Positions 53,192 to 60,452 of a stretch of DNA of 64,000 bases are shown here, in pieces. Source of the stretch: Butyrivibrio sp. (GTDB taxonomy: Bacteria; Bacillota; Clostridia; Lachnospirales; Lachnospiraceae); contig SVFV01000014.1 of NCBI GenBank assembly GCA_015056655.1, positions 1 through 64,000 of the forward strand, given 5' to 3'. The position numbers and the translations under genes are program-made. Each line of letters starts with the position of its first letter. Position 1 is the first letter of the stretch. The notes below the pieces were generated by a model. That model did no database searches. It was given only the letters and a program-made list of their open reading frames with translations, and was not told the origin of the DNA.

Positions 53192-53262
53192 AATGATCCC
53201 CCTGATCCATGAAAAGACACATGGTAATAATCTAAAGAATTATTTGAAGTAATTATACAAAA

Positions 53263-53293
53263 AACCTTGAACCCAAACAATGGATTCAAGGTT
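53263..53293 (-). terminator. terminator of tRNA-Pro
   Basis: AACCTTGAA pairs with TTCAAGGTT across a 13-nt loop, followed by TTTTTT on the minus strand. Confidence 0.85.
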
Positions 53294-53302
53294 TTAATAT
53301 AG

Positions 53303-53376
53303 TCGGAGTGGCGGGACTCGAACTCGCGGCCTCTACCTCCCTAAGATAGCGCGCTAACCTACTGCGCTACACCCCG
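53303..53376 (-). tRNA. tRNA-Pro (anticodon AGG)
   Basis: A 74-nt tRNA: acceptor CGGGGTG/CACTCCG, D arm TAGCGCAGTAGGTTAGCGC, anticodon stem CTATC/GGTAG with loop TTAGGGA (anticodon AGG), T arm with GTTCGAGTC, discriminator A, no encoded CCA. Confidence 0.93.
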
Positions 53377-53487
53377 GCGACAAGTGGTATAATACCATGC
53401 TGCCAAAATAAAATCAACACATTTTTTTGCTTTTTTTTATATTTTTTTCAAACATGGTATTTTCCACAAAAAATCAGAGATTTGTGC

Positions 53488-56178
53488 TCATAATTTGTCT
53501 CTTATTTCGTCCTCAGTTCTCTTGACCTCAAGCCAGAAATCATTCGCGCTCATCCTGATGGCACCGGCGCCATATATGATTACCTGCTCAATTGCATCAG
53601 AGGTTGCTACTGTAACTCTGCTGGTCTTGCTATATTGGTGTGCCGTCCTCTCAATATACTGATCTGCAGTCTCTGCCTCTTTAGTAAAGACTACATCCAG
53701 ATTATTATAGCGATAGATTCTCTCCGTACCTCCCGGAACCTTATAGGCATCAAAGACAAGAATAATAGTATCTCTCCTATAGCCTTGCAAATTAGATAGG
53801 ATATCCATAAGCTTATCTCTTGCTGATTTCATATCCTGATTGGCAAGAGCCTTAAGCTCAGCATTTGAATAAATAATATTGTAGCCATCCACCAAAAGGT
53901 AAGAATTCTCAGGAGTATATTCCCTTGGAGCACGATATTTCTTTGGAGCAGGCTTACTTGCAGCCTTCCTCTTTCGCTCCTCCTCAGCCCTTGCATCATA
54001 GCGAGGCTTTATTGGCCCATAAGTTTTCTCAAATATTGCATCCAACTCCTGAAGTGTAGCCTCATGGTGTTTCAAAGCTCTCTCCGCTCCAAACTCATCT
54101 CTTGCCAGATTAAGATTTTCTCCTTCAGGCTCTTCCTCCTCAAATTCAAAGCCTGTATCCACATGCATGTAGTTTCTGACTTCATCCCAGGGGATAATAG
54201 TTCCTACGCCATGGGAACAGAATACGCTTCCTGTGGGCTGCTCTAAATCTCTTTCCGGTTCATAATTCATAGCAGCAATAACTTCCTCTGCATTGTGACA
54301 AGGCTCATAACCAGATAGGCTAAGCACAATCTGCCCATGTCCATGAGTGTAGGAAGTAAGCTCACTTGCATAGTCCAAAAGTGTAGATGCAGGAACCTTT
54401 CCTGTAATAACCATCTCACCCTGGGCATTCATATCGGGCGGATTATTAGTTCCATTCATCCTCTGTATATCGCTAAGAGCTCTTCCAGCATATTCCTGCG
54501 GAAGAGTTATTTCATAGTCATACACAGGCTCAAGAATGACACTTTTCGCCATCATAAGGCCCTGTCTGACTGCACGCATGGTTGCTTCCCTGAAGTCACC
54601 GCCTTCAGTATGCTTATCATGCGCCCTTCCTCCTATTACAGTGATTTTCATATCTGTAATCTCAGAGCCAGTAAGCACTCCCCTTATTTTAAATTCATTT
54701 AAATGTGTCAAAATAAGGTTCTGCCAGTTCCTTGCGAGTAAATCCACAGGGCAGTCGCAATCAAACACCAGACCGCTTCCTGGCTCGCCAGGTGAAAGTA
54801 AAAGATGCACCTCAGCATAATGCCTTAAGGGTTCGAAATGTCCAACACCCTCAACAGTGTCGCAGATAGTTTCCTTATAAACTATAGTGCCAGGTCCAAA
54901 GTCTATATCAAAGCCAAAGCGCTCCATGCATATATGCTTTAGTACCTCCATCTGCACCTGGCCCATAACCTGAACAGAAATATCCCCTGTCTCAGCGGAC
55001 TTCTCTACTGAAAGAAGGGGTTCCTCCTCAGAAATTGTAGAAAGCGCCTGATATACCTTGAAGGGATCTGTACCTTCAGGCAAAATCAATCTCGATGAAA
55101 TAATAGGCTGTAAAAGGTCAGATACGCTGCCACTACTTATCCCAAGCCCATGACCAGCCTGCGACAAAGAAAGCCCTGTCAGAGCAACTATCTGTCCTGC
55201 CACTGCCTCCTGTAAAAGCTCATATTTATCTCCTGAATAAAGCCTTATCTGGTCAACCTTCTCAGCCTTTTCCTCGCCCTTGTCATCGCCTGCAAAAACA
55301 AGGTTTTCTCTGGGATGGAGCTTTCCACCTGTCAGCTTTATCCATGTAAGCCTGCTGCCCTGCTGATCTCTTGAAATCTTATATATAAGGCCGCCAAATT
55401 CCTCAGGATAGCTCCTTTTTGCTGCAAAAACATCTATCAGATTTATAAGCTTCTGAACACCGTCCATTTTCAGAGCAGAGCCAAAAATACATGCAAATAA
55501 AGCCCTGTCTGATATGAGTTTTCCGGCATCCTCTATTGTTACTTTTCTGTCTTTTTCAAGGTAATCTGAAAGGAGCCTGTCATTGCAGACAGCCATCTCT
55601 TCTTGGATAGCATCATCCTCAAAAAGTACTTTATCAATAAGCTCTGATGCAGACGCATCTGCCGCAGTTTCTTCTGACACTATATCTGTAAAGTCGATTA
55701 TGTGACTGTTAAGATGCCCCTGAATGTCTGAAAGGATAGTATCCTTCTCCGTTCCAGGCTGGTCCATTTTATTTACAAAAATATATGTGGGAACCTTGTA
55801 ATGATCTAAGAGCTTCCAAAGAACGCGAACCTGGGAGGTCACACCATCAGCCGCGCTTATTATAAGCACAGCTATATCAAGGACCTTCATTGTCCTTTCA
55901 GCCTCAGGCGCAAAGTCAGCATGCCCGGGCGTATCAAGAAGTGTCACGTGAGTATCCTTTGAAAAATCAAGCTCAGCCTGCTTGGAAAAGATTGTAATTC
56001 CACGGTCTCTCTCAAGGGAGTACGTATCAAGGAAGGTATCTCCATGATCAACTCTGCCTGATTTCCTAATCGCTCCAGTCAGATACAAAAGTGCCTCAGA
56101 CAATGTTGTCTTACCTGCATCAACGTGGGCATAAATTCCTATATTTAAATGTTTTTTCTTATTATTCGTGTTATCCAT
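53488..56178 (-). CDS. TetM/EF-G-like translational GTPase fused to a Rae1/YacP-like NYN nuclease domain
   Basis: An 896-residue two-part protein. Residues 1-680 are a ribosomal-protection-type translation GTPase: GIYAHVDAGKTTLSE (G1), SLERDRGITI (G2), LLDTPGHADF (G3) and NKMDQPG (G4), with EF-G domain II-V features such as VGHFEPLRHYAEVHLLL and LTSYTHGHGQIVLSL. After a basic linker, residues about 750-890 form an NYN domain (YLLVDGYNIIYS, FDAYKVPGGTERIY, VVFTKEAETADQYIER, VATSDAIEQVIIYGAGAIRMSA) closely matching the pattern of Bacillus Rae1 (YacP), which cuts mRNA in the ribosomal A site. The acidic residues expected for the active site are present. The start at 56178 matches the family N-terminus but has no ribosome site. 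Confidence 0.88.
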   Translation of the reverse strand: MDNTNNKKKHLNIGIYAHVDAGKTTLSEALLYLTGAIRKSGRVDHGDTFLDTYSLERDRGITIFSKQAELDFSKDTHVTLLDTPGHADFAPEAERTMKVLDIAVLIISAADGVTSQVRVLWKLLDHYKVPTYIFVNKMDQPGTEKDTILSDIQGHLNSHIIDFTDIVSEETAADASASELIDKVLFEDDAIQEEMAVCNDRLLSDYLEKDRKVTIEDAGKLISDRALFACIFGSALKMDGVQKLINLIDVFAAKRSYPEEFGGLIYKISRDQQGSRLTWIKLTGGKLHPRENLVFAGDDKGEEKAEKVDQIRLYSGDKYELLQEAVAGQIVALTGLSLSQAGHGLGISSGSVSDLLQPIISSRLILPEGTDPFKVYQALSTISEEEPLLSVEKSAETGDISVQVMGQVQMEVLKHICMERFGFDIDFGPGTIVYKETICDTVEGVGHFEPLRHYAEVHLLLSPGEPGSGLVFDCDCPVDLLARNWQNLILTHLNEFKIRGVLTGSEITDMKITVIGGRAHDKHTEGGDFREATMRAVRQGLMMAKSVILEPVYDYEITLPQEYAGRALSDIQRMNGTNNPPDMNAQGEMVITGKVPASTLLDYASELTSYTHGHGQIVLSLSGYEPCHNAEEVIAAMNYEPERDLEQPTGSVFCSHGVGTIIPWDEVRNYMHVDTGFEFEEEEPEGENLNLARDEFGAERALKHHEATLQELDAIFEKTYGPIKPRYDARAEEERKRKAASKPAPKKYRAPREYTPENSYLLVDGYNIIYSNAELKALANQDMKSARDKLMDILSNLQGYRRDTIILVFDAYKVPGGTERIYRYNNLDVVFTKEAETADQYIERTAHQYSKTSRVTVATSDAIEQVIIYGAGAIRMSANDFWLEVKRTEDEIRDKL

Positions 56179-56197
56179 GGGATTTATTCTATCATAG

Positions 56198-56229
56198 AAA
56201 AAGCCTCCGCACATACCATGCGAAGACTT
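56198..56229 (-). terminator. hairpin before the GTPase gene, possible attenuator
   Basis: On the minus strand an interrupted stem formed by CTTCGCAT and ATGTGCGGAGG is followed by CTTTTTC. It lies between the DUF1858 gene and the GTPase start. The right half of the stem contains GGAGG, the only ribosome-site-like sequence near the GTPase, so folding could hide it. Confidence 0.5.
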
Positions 56230-56248
56230 ATTTTCTGCTCTTATTCAA

Positions 56249-56464
56249 TTATGAATTGTGCTGCTCGAGATACTCGTTAAGAGCGTCTGTAATCTCATCT
56301 CCATCAATTCCATGAACTGCACATGCCTCTGCAAGTGACTCCATCTGAGAAGCAGGGCAATGGATACATCCCATTCCACACTCCATAAGGAACTGTGCTG
56401 CAAGAGGATGCTTTGTGATTATCTCGCCAACAAGCATGCTTGAATCTATTAATGCTTCGCTCAT
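56249..56464 (-). CDS. DUF1858-type small protein
   Basis: A 71-residue protein with SSMLVGEIITKHPLAAQFLMECGMGCIHCPASQMESLAEACAVHGID, the DUF1858 pattern also found at the N-terminus of iron-sulfur repair protein ScdA/YtfE. It has the CxxC-type GCIHC cysteines, suggesting redox or metal binding. The role alone is not established. AGGAGG precedes the start. It may share a transcript with the GTPase gene through an intervening hairpin. Confidence 0.8.
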   Translation of the reverse strand: MSEALIDSSMLVGEIITKHPLAAQFLMECGMGCIHCPASQMESLAEACAVHGIDGDEITDALNEYLEQHNS

Positions 56465-56621
56465 ATTTTCCTCCTATATGTAAAAAATATCATCCAAAAC
56501 TTTGACACTTGTAAAGAAAAGTGTGATTGCATTGTAACCCTAATTGATACTTTTGACAAGCAGTTAGTTTGAGCAAACAAAAAGGATTTTCCTATAGCTA
56601 TAATAGGCATTACTTATGGCA

Positions 56622-56653
56622 TAAAAAAGAGACCACCTTGTAGTAGTCTCTTT
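56622..56653 (-). terminator. terminator of the 54-residue protein gene
   Basis: AAAGAGAC pairs with GTCTCTTT across a 12-nt loop, followed by six T on the minus strand. Confidence 0.8.
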
Positions 56654-56728
56654 GTCACGTTCTATATCTGTATCTTCGCTTATTTCGTCTGATCCTATTG
56701 ATTTACTAAGCGAAGGTTCTTTACTTAT

Positions 56729-56893
56729 TTACCATACGAAGGTTACTGCCTTTGCAACGTCTTCGGAAATTGTGTTGTCCTTTACCAGCTTCTTGAGCCA
56801 CTTCTCAAGGTCGTCTGCCTTATGATCTGTCTCGATAAAGTGTACGCTCTTACCATTTACATCTTTTGCAAGAAACAATTCATACATATACAT
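56729..56893 (-). CDS. 54-residue protein of unknown function
   Basis: A short ORF below usual gene-calling length, beginning MYMYELFLAKDVNGKS and ending AKAVTFVW, with a basic helical centre (KADDLEKWLKKLVKDN). A strong GGAGGAA site lies 8 nt before the ATG, codon use looks coding, and a clear terminator follows. It is soluble and has no recognised motif. I can support that it is a gene but not its function. Confidence 0.7.
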   Translation of the reverse strand: MYMYELFLAKDVNGKSVHFIETDHKADDLEKWLKKLVKDNTISEDVAKAVTFVW

Positions 56894-57054
56894 AAGTTTT
56901 TCCTCCGTTGTCCTAATATTTGTTTCATGCGTTCGGCCGTTTCTGCATGTTTTTCTCTGTTCACTATAGTTATCGATTCTAATCCCCCAATACTTTATAG
57001 CAAAATCAAATGTTTTTAACTTTCATTTTCCGGGTGAAATACTGAAAAAATCTA

Positions 57055-57663
57055 CCAAAATCCGCACATCTTATCATGCTTGTCTACGGCTTTTCTGCTG
57101 CGCTCCTAAATGCATGAAGTGTATTGAAGAGCTTTATAAGCGTATGCTGCTATCGCATAAACTCGCCTCTGCGCCAATAATTAGGGCACTGCTTCTTTGC
57201 AGATTCTTTTTATGCGAGCGTCTGTTTTTCTTATGCCAGAATGTCACTTTCCCGCATGCGGAGAATAATGTTTGAAGCAGGACGCAAATATAATTTTATA
57301 TAGTCATGGTCATTGCTCGCAAAGCGAGCTTCTACAACAAAAAATCAGAAATCCTCGAGCTCTTTGAGTTCGGGAGTTTCTGATTTTATTGTTGTAGGTG
57401 CGTTCGCACCATAATGACCATGACATTAAATGTATCCAGGCGTCCTGCAAGTTTTGTTCGGAGCATGCAATATGGGAAAGTGACCTGGCATTTAGAAAAA
57501 CAAGCAAGCATATCGAAGCGGCAAAGAAGCAGTGGATAATTATAAAGGCGCAGAGGCTCAGGCATGATGCTCGCAGCATACATAAAGCCCTTCAATACAC
57601 TTCATAACGTCGCAAGCAGCAGAAAAGCCGTAGACAAGCATTCTCCCGATGCGCGGATTTTGG
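57055..57663. other. 609-bp interrupted inverted repeat (foldback) with a three-hairpin apex
   Basis: The two arms (57055-57314 and 57413-57663) match in reverse complement as alternating blocks. These include 11 bp at the ends (CCAAAATCCGC), 26 bp at 57076/57616, 16+7 bp at 57114/57583, 11 bp at 57165/57547, 14 bp at 57187/57521, 11 bp at 57243/57474, 9 bp at 57277/57440 and 12 bp at 57303/57413. They are separated by similar-length unmatched stretches of 10-28 nt. The apex (57315-57409) holds hairpins GCTCGC/GCGAGC, a long CTACAACA/TGTTGTAG stem with terminator-like T run on the minus strand, and GGTGCG/GCACC. No plausible ORF. It begins 5 bp past the stop of the EAL gene. Rest of 56894-57054: nothing recognised. 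Confidence 0.8.
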
Positions 57664-57668
57664 CGGCT

Positions 57669-58985
57669 TTAATCATACTGCTTATTCTTCAGGCGCTTAA
57701 CAAAGTCATCGTAAGGTAGGGGACGGTCGTAGAAGAAGCCCTGGATTACGTAGCAGCCCACTTTATTGATGAATTCGACCTGATCCTGGCGTTCGACGCC
57801 TTCGGTGATGACATCCATTCCAAGGGCTTTGGCCATGTGGATGATATCGGTGAGGATTATTTCATCCTTCCAGGAGAAGTCCTCTGTATTGATGAAGGAT
57901 CTGTCGATTTTGAGAGTGTGTACCTGGAATTCTCGAAGGGTTGCAAGTGAGGAATAGCCAGCACCAAAATCATCTATAGCTGTCTTTATTCCACGCATAA
58001 AGAGGTCTGATATGAAGGTTGCCAGTTCGCCATGCTCCTGTTCATCAACTGTTTCAGTTACTTCAACCTCTATGAATTTCTTGTCTATTCCGTAGCTTGC
58101 GATTATCTTGTCGATATTTTCTGCAAGGTCTGGATCCATAAGGTCTTTTCTTGAGAAGTTTACGGAAATAGGTACAGGCATAATGCCCTTGTCAAGCCAA
58201 CCCTTTATGTCCTCACATGCTCTTTTTAAAACATAGTAATCAAGGAGTACTATCTCACCATTCTGTTCAAGTGGCGGAATGAATACTCCGGGAGATATCA
58301 TTTCTCCTTCATGCTTCCATCTTACTAATCCTTCAGCACCAACCAGGGTATTTGTTCTTGAATCAACCTTTGGCTGATAGAATACGAGAAATTCTCTTTC
58401 TTCCAGTGCTCTCTGGTATCTTTCAAGCACTGTTTTCTGCATAGAAACCCTCTTTAGCATTTCCTTGGTAACACTTACTACCGGCTGATGCACGATATGC
58501 TTTGCATGCTGAAGTGCAATGGCAGGGTTTGAAATAACATCACCATAGTCAACTAAAGGCTCATCTATATCCCACATTCCTATGGTAGATGCGATTTTAA
58601 TTGTTTCATGCTTATGAGCTAAAGGGATTTCAACCTCAATCCCATTAAGGAATCGGCAGAAAAGAGCCTTCCTCTCTTTTTTTATAAGCGCAACAAAGTT
58701 ATCTCCACCAAGGTGTCCCAGAATTTCATCATTTTCCAGAAAATCTTCAAGCTTTTCTGCAACCAGTTTGATTATTTTGCTGCCGATGTCCATTCCATAG
58801 CGTTGATTGATATTTCCAAAGCCTTTTAAGTTAAACTGAAATGCTGTATAGTTTACGAGATCTGTTATTTTTTCAAGTTCTCTTACAGCCATTAAGTATC
58901 CACCAGAGTTGGGAAGACCAGTGAGATAATGCTTCATCATTCCCTTGTCTTCGATGTCCATTCTTTTTCCAGTCATATCATTCAT
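57669..58985 (-). CDS. cyclic-di-GMP phosphodiesterase (degenerate GGDEF plus EAL domain)
   Basis: A 438-residue protein. Residues about 20-170 are a GGDEF-like domain with the signature changed to LGGDNF, so diguanylate cyclase activity is doubtful. Residues about 190-430 are an EAL domain: GAEGLVRW (EGL in place of EAL), PISVNFSRKDL (metal Asn), IEVEVTETVDE (Glu), TAIDDFGAGYSSL (Asp pair), TLKIDRSF (Lys) and VITEGVE (Glu), with the loop near QGFFYDRPLP. These are the residues needed for c-di-GMP hydrolysis. It lies just downstream of a REC-GGDEF gene, forming a synthesis/degradation pair. GAGGA precedes its start. Confidence 0.9.
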   Translation of the reverse strand: MNDMTGKRMDIEDKGMMKHYLTGLPNSGGYLMAVRELEKITDLVNYTAFQFNLKGFGNINQRYGMDIGSKIIKLVAEKLEDFLENDEILGHLGGDNFVALIKKERKALFCRFLNGIEVEIPLAHKHETIKIASTIGMWDIDEPLVDYGDVISNPAIALQHAKHIVHQPVVSVTKEMLKRVSMQKTVLERYQRALEEREFLVFYQPKVDSRTNTLVGAEGLVRWKHEGEMISPGVFIPPLEQNGEIVLLDYYVLKRACEDIKGWLDKGIMPVPISVNFSRKDLMDPDLAENIDKIIASYGIDKKFIEVEVTETVDEQEHGELATFISDLFMRGIKTAIDDFGAGYSSLATLREFQVHTLKIDRSFINTEDFSWKDEIILTDIIHMAKALGMDVITEGVERQDQVEFINKVGCYVIQGFFYDRPLPYDDFVKRLKNKQYD

Positions 58986-59013
58986 AGCTTTATCCTCGTA
59001 ATCTTATTTTGCC

Positions 59014-60321
59014 TTATTTAACAATTTCCATTTCATAAGTAATTTTACAATTCTGACTTTCGGAATTGTTTTTCCAGTTTGAAAGGATTCTCTCTATAAC
59101 CATGTCGCAATTTATCTGTTCTGATTCAAGGAGCAATGCTTCAACTCTGTTCTTGCCATTTAATGAAACAACATCGCTTCCTCGAAGGGAACTACAGACT
59201 GTCTCATAAAACTTTTCTGTAAGCTTACTGACAGATGCATTTTCATCCTCTGTTTCTACAGTAAAAATAACAAATCTGTTATCCTGCTGATAATTGTCCT
59301 CCATTCTTGCAAGGAATCTGTAGATGATTTTGAACTGCTCCATAGGTAGGGCGTATGCCCCTCTACCTTTGTTGCGTTCGCCAAGTATCATCATTTCCTG
59401 ACCGATATTGGTTGCAACACTGCCCTTATCATTTTCCTCTTTTTCTTCTGGAACAAACATGCAATAGCCATGCTTACCATTTTGCTTAACTGTATATAAA
59501 GCCTTATCTGCCTTCTTATATAAAGTAAGGAAATCCGTTCCTTCCTCTGGTGCCAAAACAGCTCCAATCGATGCCCCAAGAGGAATATTCATATCATCAC
59601 CCATGAATTCCTTTGCTGATTTTAATAGTTCCTCATTTATATATCTGGTTTTTTCTGCAATGATCTCTTCACTTAAAACATTCTGGCAAAATGCGATAAA
59701 TTCATCTCCGCCCATTCTGCCTGCGATATCATTTGTCCTTATAGCGCTTCTGATAATCTCTGCAAATCTTATGAGGATCTTATCGCCCATGCTATGGCCA
59801 TAAATATCATTTACCAGCTTAAAGCTGTCCAAATCGATCATCATAAGAACGCCGCTACTTTCGCGGCACATATTTCCTATTTCCACCTGCGAGGACGCCT
59901 TGTTCAAAAGACCGGTCATAGGATCATTCTCGGCTGCTGCCTTTAGTCCCTGGATCTTTTCAACGTTCTTAAGGATGTTCTCAATTCGTTTAAGTAGAAC
60001 ATCCGCCCTGAAAGGTTTCCTTATAAAATCAACAGCTCCGGCCTCGAAACCTTTTCCTTCGGTTTCCTCGTCCTCATCTGCTGTCATAAACATAACTGGG
60101 ATATGCTCTGCATACTGCTCCTGCAGAGTGTTCTGAAGTTCAAAACCAGACATTCCGGGCATATGAAGGTCCGTGAGTATCATATCTGGTCGTTCGTGTT
60201 TATAGACTTCTACTGCTTCCTTACCGGAAATTGCACATATAGTCTCATACTTGCTGGCAAGTATGTGTTGTGTCATCTTAAGAGTAATCTTTTCGTCATC
60301 TACTATCAGAATCTTTTTCAT
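59014..60321 (-). CDS. response regulator with diguanylate cyclase (REC-GGDEF) and C-terminal extension
   Basis: A 435-residue protein. The receiver domain begins MKKILIVDDEK and has MILTDLHMPGMSG (phospho-acceptor Asp) and FIRKPF (Lys). The GGDEF domain includes DPMTGLLNKASS, MIDLDSFKLVNDIYGHSMGDKIL and the intact RMGGDEFIAF, so it is predicted active. An inhibitory RxxD site is not evident. A 100-residue C-terminal extension (about 320-435, FKIIYRFLARMEDNYQQDNRFVIFTVE) looks like another degenerate nucleotide-cyclase-fold domain. The start at 60321 follows GAGGT. The EAL gene follows after 28 nt. Confidence 0.88.
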   Translation of the reverse strand: MKKILIVDDEKITLKMTQHILASKYETICAISGKEAVEVYKHERPDMILTDLHMPGMSGFELQNTLQEQYAEHIPVMFMTADEDEETEGKGFEAGAVDFIRKPFRADVLLKRIENILKNVEKIQGLKAAAENDPMTGLLNKASSQVEIGNMCRESSGVLMMIDLDSFKLVNDIYGHSMGDKILIRFAEIIRSAIRTNDIAGRMGGDEFIAFCQNVLSEEIIAEKTRYINEELLKSAKEFMGDDMNIPLGASIGAVLAPEEGTDFLTLYKKADKALYTVKQNGKHGYCMFVPEEKEENDKGSVATNIGQEMMILGERNKGRGAYALPMEQFKIIYRFLARMEDNYQQDNRFVIFTVETEDENASVSKLTEKFYETVCSSLRGSDVVSLNGKNRVEALLLESEQINCDMVIERILSNWKNNSESQNCKITYEMEIVK

Positions 60322-60390
60322 AAGATACCTCATTCAATGAAAGCAAACATATATATCTATTATACTCCCCTATTTTGCAAAAACCTATAA

Positions 60391-60424
60391 AAAAGTGATG
60401 CAATAAGCTAACATACTTATTGCA
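60391..60424 (-). terminator. terminator of the GH3 gene
   Basis: TGCAATAAG pairs with CTTATTGCA across an 8-nt loop, followed by CACTTTTTTATAG on the minus strand. Confidence 0.85.
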
Positions 60425-60452
60425 CCACCATTATCATTACTATATTTATTTT

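Noticed and set aside
53488..56178. Tetracycline-resistance gene tet(M)
   Set aside because: The GTPase is TetM-like, but the C-terminal nuclease domain and the chromosomal context are not those of known resistance determinants; resistance cannot be claimed.
57310..57607. Overlapping ORFs of 69-89 residues in the foldback
   Set aside because: They arise from inverted-repeat sequence, overlap each other on both strands, and lack ribosome sites.
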